Assembly: GCA_015179125.1 (NCBI GenBank)
Contig: WHVA01000050.1
Location: 186,001 to 250,000, forward strand
Source: Gautieria morchelliformis
Taxonomy: Eukaryota > Basidiomycota > Agaricomycetes > Gomphales > Gomphaceae
Direction: 5' to 3'
Length of the DNA stretch: 64,000 nt
The translations under genes and the position numbers were made by a program. This document shows, piece by piece, positions 33,616-43,779 of the stretch (positions are counted from its first letter, which is position 1; each line of letters begins with the position of its first letter). The notes below the pieces were generated by a model that had not been told where the DNA came from, did not search any database, and worked only from the letters and a program-made list of their open reading frames with translations.

Positions 33616-34629
33616 GCCCCAACGGAAGGCCAGGGAATCCCTGACCAGGCTGACGTCATACCAATAGAGCCGTACGACAGGATCACATGGATGATCCGCG
33701 TAGCGTTAGCAGACGCCGCGGACACAGACCCGGAGAAGTCTGTGCTAGCGAAGGCCGGCGTAAAGTTGGCCCACCCGGAGCCGTATGCAGGGGGATCGGA
33801 CCTTGAAGAGTTTGAAATCTTCGTGGCAGCCATCCTACGATGGCTAAAAATGAACTGCCTCCTAGGGCCAACCAGCATTGACACACAGGTCGGCTATGTG
33901 GGCACTCGCCTCACCGGCAAAGCCCAGGTGTGGTTCCTTCGAAACGTTGAACGCTTCGATCGCCAGGTCCGCAGCTGGACGCTGGAATCAGTGATGCAAG
34001 GCCTTCAAAAGAGGTTCCTGCACACACTGACATACCATCACACATCGAATAAATTCGACGCGGTCATGCAAGGCATGAAAACCGTTCAGGAGATGCTGAA
34101 CGAGCTCACGAAATACACGGCACGTATGATACAGCCGCCAGACGAGTACACGTTCCGGAGACGGTTCGTATCGGTGCTACGCGAAACGCTGCGCAACGAA
34201 GTCCTCAAAAAGGGCTATAATGCCGAGAGCAGCTCAATAGAGCAACTCTTCGAGACGGCCCGAATGATCGAGGAAGCATCCCGATACAACATGGGGATGC
34301 GCCGCGCGGAAAGCGCAGCAGCAACGGCAAGCGCCACCCGGCTCACAGGGAGCAAGCCGTTGACACAAACGGGCCTGACCAGACCCAACCTGTTCACAAG
34401 AAGCGGAACAGGACAATGGCTACCGCCCTCATGCCCAGCACAAACTGGACGCCCGCCTGAAGCTAAACAGCCTCAAGCGTCAGGATCGTCCCCGCGACCT
34501 GCTCCACCGACGAAAACGTCGGGCCGGCCCAACGACAGGCCCGGCGGCAACCAAAGCAGCACCACATGCTTTGAGTGCGGCCACCCTGGCCACAAGAAAG
34601 CAGAATCCCCCGGCTTAGGTCCGGTATAA
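33616..34629 (+). mobile_element. gypsy part: gag with zinc knuckle
   Basis: The frame begins at an ATG (MAPTEGQGIPDQ). It contains the retrotransposon-gag fold region (YVGTRLTGKAQVWFL through FLHTLTYHHTSNKFD) and a Pro/Thr-rich tail. It closes with a CFECGHPGHKK zinc-knuckle start near 34570. This would be the capsid/nucleocapsid part of the element. Confidence 0.8.
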
Positions 34630-34799
34630 GGACAGTGGCCGTGAGGCACGACGGTGAGGCCGAGGATCCGGAGACAGATCCCGATCAAAACTCTCTTCAA
34701 CAAATTGATGAGGAGGGGGAGGGAGATCCCCAACCCAACGACACTCCGGATAACGGAGACACACCCGCTGAAGAGTAGGACCCTGAGCCGTCCCAATAC

Positions 34800-35260
34800 T
34801 ATGAATGGGACGAAGAGGTGGAGGATACCACCTACAGGTCCAGCGCGATCAGATTCGCGTTGGAAGACGAAACCGCCATGAAAGTCATGGCGGCTCGCAC
34901 ATCGGTCACGCCAGACAAGGCGGCCGAACTGGTGTATCACCACCGAAGCAAGCACAGAACGCGGCCAACGCGTCCAGGTAGTGAGAACCGTACCCTATCA
35001 GGGTACTGGGAAATAAACAGCATAAAAGCCCACTGCCTGCTAGATAGCGGCAGCGAAGGGGTACTGCTGTCCCCAGAATTCACGCGAGCTACAGGGATGA
35101 AGACATTCTCCCTGGAGCAACCAATCACGCTGCAGCTAGCCTGCATAGGCAGCCGTTCCACAATCAATTATGGAACGAACACGACCATCAAGTTTGGTCG
35201 TGGGACATACGACGAATACTTCGATGTAGCAACGTCGAATATTATGACGTGATCTTAGGG
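34800..35260 (+). mobile_element. gypsy part: aspartic protease
   Basis: The LLDSGSEG motif near 35038-35062 is the pepsin-like active-site signature of retroelement proteases. It is followed by a hydrophobic SPEFTRATGMK segment. The enzyme would process the element's own polyprotein. Confidence 0.75.
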
Positions 35261-35829
35261 ACTCCGTTCCTAAGGAGGTTCAGCATAACCCTGGACTTCT
35301 CGAGCCCAGGGACGATTCGCAAGGGAAACGAAGTGATCCCCACGGGCAAGGTCTCATTTGACGACAACGAATCGAGGAAGAGGACAAAGGGCCACGGGTG
35401 AGCAGGATCACCCAGGCACCGAGCCGAACCTGGCTCATTGAAGCCAGGAGGACGAGTCGCGGGATGACTCGTCCTCGAACTCACCCTACAACCGTAGGGA
35501 GAGACGCTCTCACCTAACGGTGAAAGGGATGGGAAAGAGGAAAGCGGGCCCACGCGCCGCAGGACCTGATAGACGCCAACAGCGCCTAATGGCTTCTAAG
35601 CCAACCGCTACCATCATCCTCACGGAATGATGGCCTTCCTCACCTCCGCGAGGAATGGATGGAACGAATCACTGACCTAGTCGGTGGAATTCCATTAGAA
35701 CTCCCACCACTATGGGAGATCAACCATGAGATCAACCTCATCATCCCAACAAGCACATGCAGTAGCGACTACCGAAATGCCCCGAACACTTCCGAGAGGA
35801 ACTGTCGGCAAAGATAGAATGATACACCA

Positions 35830-37020
35830 CTGCAAAGTGGTGGATTCCGGCAGTAGGCAGCAGCAGTGCCCATGCTGTGTGTGCCGAAGAAGAATGGTAC
35901 GTTAAGAACCGTCTTCGATCTGCGCCAGCAGAACGAGAACACGGTGAAGGACGTCACACCCTTCCCGATCAGGATATCATACGCAGCGACATGGCTCGCT
36001 GCCGATATCGAACTAAACTCGATATGTCAGAAGCATACGAGCAGATCCGGATCCATCCGGATCAATAGCAAAGACAGCCTTTGCCACGATCCTGGCACCT
36101 TCAGGAGCCAGGTGATACAGATGGGGGACTGTAACGCCCCATCAACATTCCAACGGCTGATGACAGCCATTTTCCGCGACTGCATAGGTCGCTTCGTCCA
36201 TGTATACATGGACGACATCTTCATATTCTCGCTCTCAATACAAGAGCATGAAGAGCACCTCTACATCGTCTTTGACAGACTGAGGAAGAACCACCTCTTT
36301 CTGAGTAAGAAAAAGGTGGACCTCTACTCCATCCGAATGGAGTGCCTCGGCCATATGATCGATGGCCGAGGGGTACATGCCGACGAGGATAAGATGCAAC
36401 GCATCCGCGAGTGGCGCAGGCCACGGACGTTCAACGACGTCCAGCGTTTCCTCGGGCTCGTACAGTATCTGGCACACTACATGCCAGATGTTAGCACATA
36501 TACCACCCCGCTATCGGGCTGTGCGCGTAATAACCGTCCATTCGAATGGACACCACTGCTCGACAAATGCTGGCAAAGCATTAAGGCGTTGGCCTGTAAG
36601 GCCCCGATCCTGTGTCCAGTAGATGCAAGGCACCCAGAGCTGATCTGGGTGATCACCGACGGATCAAAAGCCGGCGTCGGTGCGGTCTACGGCCAAGGTC
36701 CTGACTGGAAAACTTGTCGACCAGCCGGCTTCTTGTCAAAGAAGTTCAGCGTTGCTCAGCAACACTACCGGACTCACGAGCACAAGACTATCCCGGTGCT
36801 CGAGGCTCTCATGAAATGGGAGGACAAACTGCTGGGGCGAAGGTTCACCCTCGTCACAGACCACAAGGGACTCGAGTACTTCGAGACCCAAAAGAGCCTA
36901 TCTGACCGACAGGTCAGATGGTGGGAGTTTCTCTCCCGGTTCAATTTCAACACCGTTCATGTTGACGGTATAGAGAACAAGGTAGCGGACTGCCTGTCGC
37001 GCTACTACGAGAGTGACATG
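35830..37020 (+). mobile_element. gypsy part: reverse transcriptase and RNase H
   Basis: The stretch shows VPKKNGTLRTVFDLR, the catalytic YMDDI box (36207-36221), GHMIDGRGVHADEDK, and the thumb region RFLGLVQYLAHYM. RNase H motifs follow: VITDGSKAGVGAV, VTDHKGLEYF and VADCLSRYY. The sequence order is that of Ty3/gypsy. Confidence 0.85.
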
Positions 37021-37429
37021 AGTGATGACAATCACCCGGACCACGTCTTCGTGAACATGGATGCGCGTTTAGATCCGGACAGTGAGTTATTGCCCACTGA
37101 CCGGTATGTCGAGCTGCGAACAGCGGCGACAAGATGCTCTAAACGCCTCGCTGAGAAGACAGAGGCGAGAGTAACGGAAGCCGCCGCATTAAACGAGGGC
37201 TCACCAGAGCCCGCGAACGTCACCGTGTCCAGCGACGACGACGATGATGTCAGAGCCATCGCCGCAGGGAATGACGGTGCACCCCTGCGCCGGATCGTCG
37301 AGCAAGGCGTAGACCTGTCTAAGGTCCTACGAGACACGTACCATAGGGACACCATGTTCACAAAGATCATGGCGCACCCGGACGCGCACCGGAGAGTCGG
37401 GATCCGGGACGGGCTGATCTGGACTAAGA

Positions 37430-38790
37430 ATCAGCTCAAGAGAGACGTCATTGCCGTCCCCCGCTCTGTTATTCAAGGGGGAAGGAGGCTGATCGAAATT
37501 ATCATCGATCGGGCACATCAGATAGTCGGCCACTACGGCCATCTGAAGACTTCGAACTACGTTCGTGTTAGCAACTAGGGGCTATGGCAGGGAAGGTTTG
37601 GTAGAGTTCTTAGAAAGCTAGAATCAAATACACTCTCTCAGTGAATTTATTGTCACTGATATATTAATACAGTACCTAGAATCAAATACACTACATGATT
37701 TTCAGTCAACATGCTATGTAAATATGAAAGATACTCCTCGCTCTCTCAGTGAATTTATTGTCACTGAGAGAGGAGTACAATCCTGTCTCAGAAGGCATAT
37801 ACGTGCACCCGGCCCTTTAGTGCCCAAGGGCTCGCGCGTCGAAGTCATTTCAAACTCCGCTGGGTGCAGCCGCCTGTGAAAATAGAAATAACAGAATGAA
37901 ATGGAGAGATAGGGAGTGACTGGAAAATTTCGAAAATAAGCAGAGAAATGGATGCATGGTACAAGAACAATGTGAGAAACAATTGGAAACACCACACAAT
38001 AAATTGAACATATTATGCTTGATTTTGGTGCAGGAGCATAAATGCACCCAACAGTTCGAAGAGCATATTGGTGGCTGGGCATGAATCCAGACATAGAAGC
38101 GTTCTGCACATCGTGCGCGAGGTGTCAGATGACGAAAACCGGGCCACAACGGCCCAAAGGCCTACTACACAGCCTACCCATTCCGGATACGCCGTGGCAG
38201 TCGATTGGCATCGACTTCATGGGGCCCCTGCCCAAATCCAACGACTGTGACTACCTGATGGTAGTCATCGACCAACTAACGTCGCTCGTACACCTCGTAC
38301 CAACCACGACGAGCGTGTCAGCCAAGGGAGTAGCCTGGCTGTTTCTAAAGGAGGTCATCCGACTACACGGAGTTCCCGACTCCATCGTCTCGGACAGGGA
38401 CTCAAAGTTCACGTCGATCTTCTGGCGTGAACTCCAGCGACTCATGGGGACTAAGCTCCTCATGTCAACTGCCTTCCATCCACAAACGGATGGTGCCACC
38501 GAGCGGGCAAACCGCTCGATCGGCCAGATATTGCACGCGGTCATCAGGGACGATCAAAAGGATTGGGCAGTGAAATGCCCAATGGTTGAGGTCGCCCTCA
38601 ACAGCAACGTCAGTGCGACCACAGGGTTCGCACCTTTCGAGCTGAACCACGGCTATATGCCGTGGATAGACCTCCCCATAGCCGCGGACACCCTGTTCAA
38701 AGGGGTGGCCCGGTTTGCATACCAGGCAAAATGGAACCTGATGGCGGCACACGATGCAATCATAGAGCATCGAGTGACGCAAACGTTCAC
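37430..38790 (+). mobile_element. gypsy part: integrase, carrying a nested solo LTR
   Basis: The zinc-binding N-terminal region (AHQIVGHYGHLKTSNY, and CTSCARCQ after the insert) surrounds a solo LTR at 37566-38053. The catalytic core follows: IGIDFMGPLPKSNDC, SDRDSKFTSIFW, and FHPQTDGATERANRS with the conserved glutamate. Confidence 0.85.
37566..38053. mobile_element. Solo LTR (488 bp) nested in the gypsy integrase
   Basis: The insert starts TGTTAGCAACTAGG and ends TGCACCCAACA. It is flanked by an exact 5-bp duplication, GTTCG, at 37561-37565 and 38054-38058. The TGTT/AACA ends and 5-bp duplication are those of an LTR. Inside, a block containing AATCAAATACACT and CTCAGTGAATTTATTGTCACTGA is repeated twice (37622-37780). 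It inserted after the gypsy element and then lost its internal part by LTR-LTR recombination, or is a solo remnant of it. Confidence 0.9.
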
Positions 38791-39084
38791 GTGAATAAGA
38801 AACGTATGGCGAGCGATAGGTATGCGGCCAACGACCGCGTCTACCTCTCGACAGAAAACTTAACTCTCCCGAAAGGAAGAGCCAGAAACTAGTCCCGCGG
38901 TACATCGGACCGTACCGCGTCGTCGAGGCTCACAACGACGCCTCGACGGTGACCCTCAATCTTCCCGACGAGCTGAAAAGCCGTCGCATTTCACCGGTCT
39001 TCCATTCCAGCCTCGTACGGCGATACGAGGCTAACAACGACGAATTGTTCCCTCGTCGTGAGGCCAAGTCATTTTATGACTTCG

Positions 39085-39290
39085 GAACAAATGACGACGA
39101 GGAGTGGCTCGTCGACGAGATTATCGCACATTGATGGATAAACTCGACGGACCTGGAGTTCCAGGTCCGTTGGACGCTAGGCGACGTGACGTGGGAACCC
39201 ATGTCGTCCTGCAAGGACCTCGAAGCCCTAGATAGCTACCTAGAGCTTCGGGGGGTGGGCAAGCCATGCGACCTCCCCAGACGCCGCTAG
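39085..39290 (+). mobile_element. gypsy part: chromodomain-like segment
   Basis: The end of pol contains a WLVDEIIAH...LEFQVRWTLGDVTWEP arrangement, which is the usual chromodomain core (x-V-x-x-I-x-x-H...Y/F-x-V-x-W...W-x-P). In chromoviruses this domain directs integration toward marked chromatin. Confidence 0.7.
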
Positions 39291-39411
39291 ACGCGTCTGT
39301 CACGTGCAGACCACGTGACGCGCCGGCCATGGCGCGGTTAAATTTTCGCCTCGGATCTTTCCGAGGGCGCATCGCTTCTTGGAAGCAACCACCATCATCT
39401 ACCCACGAAGA

Positions 39412-41043
39412 TGATGCCCCCCAAAGATGGGATGGACGTTGACCCATCAACGTCCACAACGCGGACATCGGCCCCAAGACAAGGGGCCCCAGACATTCTC
39501 CGTGCTCCAGGTTACCCTGGTCCACACTGCCTCAAAAAGGCCGCCACATGACCCAGCCACGGACCCAGTGGCCGGGCCATCTTCACCTCGCGTGACGGCG
39601 CCGTTGCCGGTGCGCGCAACATCGGGGCTAGCGTCCCGATTGTCGGCACCGACCCCGACAACGACAACAACGGAAGGGCAGAGCGCACCTTCCGACTCTG
39701 CGTACGGCGTCCCAGATGGATGGGAGTCCGACTCATCCGTCTGGAAGACGTACGACCCCGAACGGGCACAGCGGCTGGCAGAGCAGCCAAAGAAAAAGCG
39801 CAAGAAATTGCGCGGCTCCCCCCACACCGTCAATGGGCTAGCCATTGCGAAGGAAAGCGCGATTAGCGCTTACCTAGCGGCGTCACCGGCGCACACCATC
39901 AACGACCCCGCCCTTCAGCGGCGGGTAGCACAGATCGAGGCCCAGTACATCAGGCCTGGCGTGGCCCTGCCTCCACCGGCGGGGACAGTTCACCCTCCCT
40001 ACCTGGGGGAGGGAGTGATCATACCACTCGGAGACCCACCGATCTCCGAGACGGGCCTCCTACCACGGCCGGTAGGAAAGGCCCAACAGCGTCACACTCA
40101 ATGGTACGACGTCTGCCCGCTCGACGACCCATGCTTCATCAAACTCATAGCGCAGGCAAAAGAAACACCGCAGCTCGCGCGTACGCGTGAGATGATCGGC
40201 GTATTCAAACGCATCAAGCGCGAACAACGCGCTCGCAATCCCAAAAGGGATTGTCTCGTGATAGCGGGCGGTACCCCGCACGACATCGCGGCCATCCTGA
40301 AGGGTTGGATACACAACCCTGAAGGGATCCCATCCGCCATCCGTGACAACGCGGACGGCACCTTCAACCTAGATGACATGGACGTCTGGATGTGGTTGAA
40401 GGCCCTTGCACCCCGGGTCAAAGGGGTCGCATCACCTCTCAGGGCGAGGCTACTCGACCTCTTCGGCTCGACAGACCAATGGTCGAGCCTCGTCGACGCC
40501 AGGGAAGTGCTGACGCCTCAGAGCACCACCCTGCGGCTCTCAATCACGGGCCCATTCCCTGTGGAGGGCTGAGCTGGCCCCGACATCCCACTCGTGGATA
40601 TCGTGAGATGGTTGGCCCACTACGCGGGAGTCACGAGCGAGTGAGCGGCGCGCATTGAACATTATGTTCAACGCAGCATCACCGGCGCAGCATTCAGTGC
40701 CGCCGCCCGCGAGGGCCAACAAAAGATCATCGAGACCAGCCACGTGAGGGCCGCGGTGCCGTGACCCCTCACTCACGCCCAGCTCGACCGAGAGCTGGCG
40801 CGCTTCCGGCCCCCTCCTCAAACTGAGGACCCGGCCATTGAGGCCATGCTCCGCGAGGACACGGGCCCCAGCACCCAAGCGGAGACCGCCACTAGTGGTG
40901 AGGCCGACCAGCCTCACCCAATCACCACCGATGACCCGGAGGTGCCCCCGGAGGAGTCACGTGCTCCTCTGGCCCTGTACGACGACGACGTCATCGTATC
41001 GGCCACTCTAGAGGACTCCCTCATGGACGACCTCTATGAGTAG
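39412..41043 (+). mobile_element. gypsy part: additional ORF between pol and the 3' LTR
   Basis: An ORF region starts soon after pol (MDVDPSTSTTR-like beginning near 39430) and runs to just before the purine tract. It has a Pro/Ser/Thr-rich disordered start, a strongly basic QPKKKRKKLRG run near 39788 resembling a monopartite nuclear localisation signal, and a folded-looking central part (TREMIGVFKRIKREQRARNP, DDMDVWMWLKALAP). The end is acidic. There is no signal peptide or membrane segment, so it does not look like an envelope protein. I do not recognise the family. Confidence 0.6.
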
Positions 41044-41079
41044 TAGTTAACCCCTATAGTTATCTATAGAGGGGGAGGG

Positions 41080-41292
41080 TGTAAATAACCCATGTATCTA
41101 CATGTACATTAGTTATTACATAATCCCAGTGGGCCCCTTAGGGACCCACTGTATAGTTTATGCGTGGGAACCGGCTAGCGGTCCCCATCGCATCTTACCC
41201 TTACACTGTCACTACGTAGCATCAGAATACCACACACTGGTCAAGTTCTGTCGTGCTCTTGTGACTTAAGGCTTAAGATAGACATCTTTACA
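41080..41292 (+). mobile_element. gypsy part: 3' LTR with preceding purine tract
   Basis: An AGAGGGGGAGGG polypurine tract (41068-41079) immediately precedes TGTAAATAACCC, and the LTR ends near CATCTTTACA at 41292, about 213 bp. The right boundary is set by the TG...CA rule only, because no 5' LTR copy exists in the window for comparison. Confidence 0.65.
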
Positions 41293-41294
41293 GG

Positions 41295-42212
41295 ATGCTC
41301 TACTCCCATACGCCAGGTACGAGCATGTACCATACAGAATGTGGCCCACCACCATTACCCGACGCGTATGTCATGCTGTCTTCTGGCGTGTGGCATGAGC
41401 CGACCCACTCCCTTGCACCTCAGCTGTCGCCTGACACAGGCTCAACTGCGGGCAAGTTCCGCACATACCCTCCCCCGCGAGATATGCCTGGGCCCGACGG
41501 CAGCGGAAACAGAGGGGCAGTTGATCAGCGGCCATGCGAGTATGAGCACTATCGCGCAGGGTCTAGCATGCATTCCCCCGGGCCTAGACCAGCATCTCCG
41601 TCAGGGACACACACGGCCGGAGGGGGATTTACATCCGTTTACACCGCCCACCATGCTGCGGGGTCCGGATATGCAACGAACGGGCGTGTCTTCCCGCCGC
41701 CAGCGCCCATGGTCCCTCGCTCGCCGCCTATGGTGGGCGTAGGGACACGGAGTTCACCGATCAAGATTGAGGACATGGACAATCCGACACCAGATGCCGA
41801 GCATGATGAGGGGCAGGGGAAAGCGTGAGGGAAGGCGCAGGAGCCGGGTGCAGTGCCCACGCCACATGCCTCTGTGTCAGCACTCGCACTACCTCACGAG
41901 CCTTAGGCCCCCACCTTGACCTCCGTAGCTTCCAAGTCGGCCAGGGTATCTGGCGCACGGCCAACCCTACGGCTGCTTCCTAAGGCGCTGCGGACGAACC
42001 CAACGCCGGGTCATCTGTCGGGGACCACATTCCCGCTTTCGGATGCAGATTGGGAGCAAATGACAAGTGTCGCGCTGACAGGGACGAATAAGCAGCGTCC
42101 GGAAGGGGGGTTGATACACGTTGATGTGCAGCGTGAATTGGAGGCCCTCATAGGCACTCTCCCTTGCAAGAAGAGCTGTGATCGCATATGGGCATGTTAT
42201 GTGCGTCATTGA
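41295..42212 (+). pseudogene. Low-complexity hypothetical protein, 5' end lost to the gypsy LTR
   Basis: The frame starts at an ATG three bases after the LTR end (MLYSHTPGTSMYHTECGPPP). It is rich in Pro, Gly, Ser and Thr, with a sumoylation-like SPIKIEDMD run. It stops at 41828. The same frame continues beyond that TGA and a TAG near 41903 to a more ordered end (FPLSDADWEQMTSVALTG, then HVDVQRELEALIGTLP) at 42212. Either short introns remove the stops or the gene has decayed; the missing upstream exons favour decay. No function is assigned. Confidence 0.35.
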
Positions 42213-42554
42213 GCTCATGCGTCAGGCATGCATTGAGTAAAGGTTGACGCCTGGAGTGGCAGCACTGCATTCTACACCTGGAGGCATTTTGGCAGATGTA
42301 CGATACATTCTGGGCATTCAAGACGAATGCAGAGCGTGTATCATGTACGCCTATAGCATGGCTTGCGTTGCTGCTCATCGTTACTAGCCATGGTCTCGCG
42401 ACTATGAAGCCTGTCGACGCAAAGGTAGGGCTTGGCGGAAACATATAGATAGGGTCAGAAACTGACATGATTTCAGACATTCGGTATTGCCAAAGATACA
42501 GACCATTGGAGGATGTTATGCACGCAGCTTTGGACTGCATCCGAACATGCGTTC

Positions 42555-42579
42555 TTTTTTTTTTTTTTTTTTTTTTTTT
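42555..42579 (+). repeat. Homopolymer T(25)
   Basis: Twenty-five consecutive T residues lie between the low-complexity pseudogene and the AP-3 relic. Confidence 0.95.
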
Positions 42580-42742
42580 GAATTATCTGATTTTATATCA
42601 TTGGGATTAACTTTCTGCGTACAGGTCTGTAGAGGCACGACCACCCACCCCGCCATCTCAGCACGGTACTCGGGAGACCACCATGCCAGTTGTTGTGGAT
42701 TTGCATACGGTTGAATGCATAGTTGGACGAGTCAAGCGTGGG

Positions 42743-43770
42743 AATGAGTGGGGAAGTGACTTTGCGTGATCTGGCAATTGGCAAGCCTTTGGGAGCCTTT
42801 TGTGATACTGCCAAAGACAAGGTGAAGAATATTCGCAGGCAGCTCGACAGCAGTCAAGATTGCGAGAAGCTTGAGGGCATGAAGAGGCTTATTGCTGTCG
42901 GTCTCACTCAAATCCATTGATGCTTGCACTTACTCTGTGTAATCTTTGTGCAGAGGATATCCAAGGGTCGTAATGTCTCCTAATTCTTTGCCCAAGTCGT
43001 GAAGAATGTCACATCCTCCAACCTCGAAATCAGGAAGCTTGTGTACATATATCTCCTTAGATATGCTGAGCACGAGCCAGACCTCGCTTTGTTGTCTGAA
43101 AACACATTTCAAAAGGACCTAGCGGACCCCAATCCCTTGATTCGCACCATGGCTTTGCAAGTCCTCTCAGGGATTAAAGTCGCTATGGTCGGCTCTATCG
43201 TTGCTTTACGCATAAAGAAATGTGCAGCGGATCCCAGTCCTTATGTGCGAAAGGCCACATCCCGCCATTCCCAAACTATACAGGTATGAAATGCTCTTTA
43301 ATATGTGTCGATGTCTCAACCCCTGCTTGCTTCCAGCTTAGACCCTTCTCATCTTACCGCTCTTGAACCAGTTCTCTTGTTGTTATTATGTGACCGTTCT
43401 CCCATTTTGGTTGGCTGTGTGGCTGTCGCATCCAGTGCGGTTTGTCCCCATCAACTAGATCTTTTACATAACCACTACAGGCGTTTGTGCCGCATACTTG
43501 TTGACGCAGATGAATGGGGTCAAGTCTCTCTGATGGATCTTTTGCTGCGCTATGCCAGACACATGCTAACCAGACCACCGGATTTCGAGGTACGTAACTT
43601 GGACGAGTGACCGGATATCATCTGACCGTCGCTCTTTCAGGAAGACCGAAGCGACATAGATCTGGACATACAACTTCTCCTCTCCAACTATGCACCACTC
43701 TTTCAAAGTCGTAATCCAGCTGTATGTATCAGGACTGTTTTCGTGGAACCAGGAGTCGTGTTTGAATAGG
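42743..43770 (+). pseudogene. AP-3 complex subunit beta (adaptin) pseudogene, N-terminal part
   Basis: Exons on the plus strand read DKVKNIRRQLDSSQDCEKLE...MKRLIA. Then comes ISKGRNVS, followed by VVKNVTSSNLEIRKLVYIYL, LLRYAEHEPDLALLSENTFQ and NPLIRTMALQVLSGIKV. After an intron the sequence reads LDPSHLTAL...LDLLHNHYRRLCRILVDADE and WGQVSLMDLLLRYARHML, then DLDIQLLLSNYAPLFQSRNPA. This is the adaptin N-terminal repeat domain of the AP-3 beta subunit, which functions in Golgi/endosome-to-vacuole sorting. Introns are kept (for example 42906-42954 and 43287-43336), so it is a genomic duplicate and not a retrocopy. A TAA sits where the family has Glu-Tyr (after GRNVS, near 42980), and a frame shift precedes the 43287 donor. 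Sequence beyond about 43770 is lost. An intact copy presumably exists elsewhere. Confidence 0.8.
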
Positions 43771-43779
43771 TGCGTTTTT

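Larger units (their letters stand above)
33466..41292 (+). mobile_element. Chromodomain Ty3/gypsy element lacking its 5' LTR (fossil)
   Basis: In order the element shows gag with a zinc knuckle, aspartic protease, reverse transcriptase, RNase H, integrase, a chromodomain-like end, an additional ORF, a purine tract and a 3' LTR. The order protease-RT-RNase H-integrase and the C-terminal chromodomain place it among the chromoviruses. The 5' LTR and primer site are missing, since the left end fuses to copia sequence. A solo LTR of another family sits in the integrase. It is broken, with roughly half a dozen breaks besides the insertion. Domain sequences are still easy to read, so it is probably of middling age. 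Confidence 0.9.

Noticed and set aside
41293-41297. GGATG after the gypsy 3' LTR paired with GGATG at 33429 in the copia fragment as a target duplication
   Set aside because: Copia sequence continues past 33433 before the gypsy part begins, and copia does not resume after 41297, so the match is chance.
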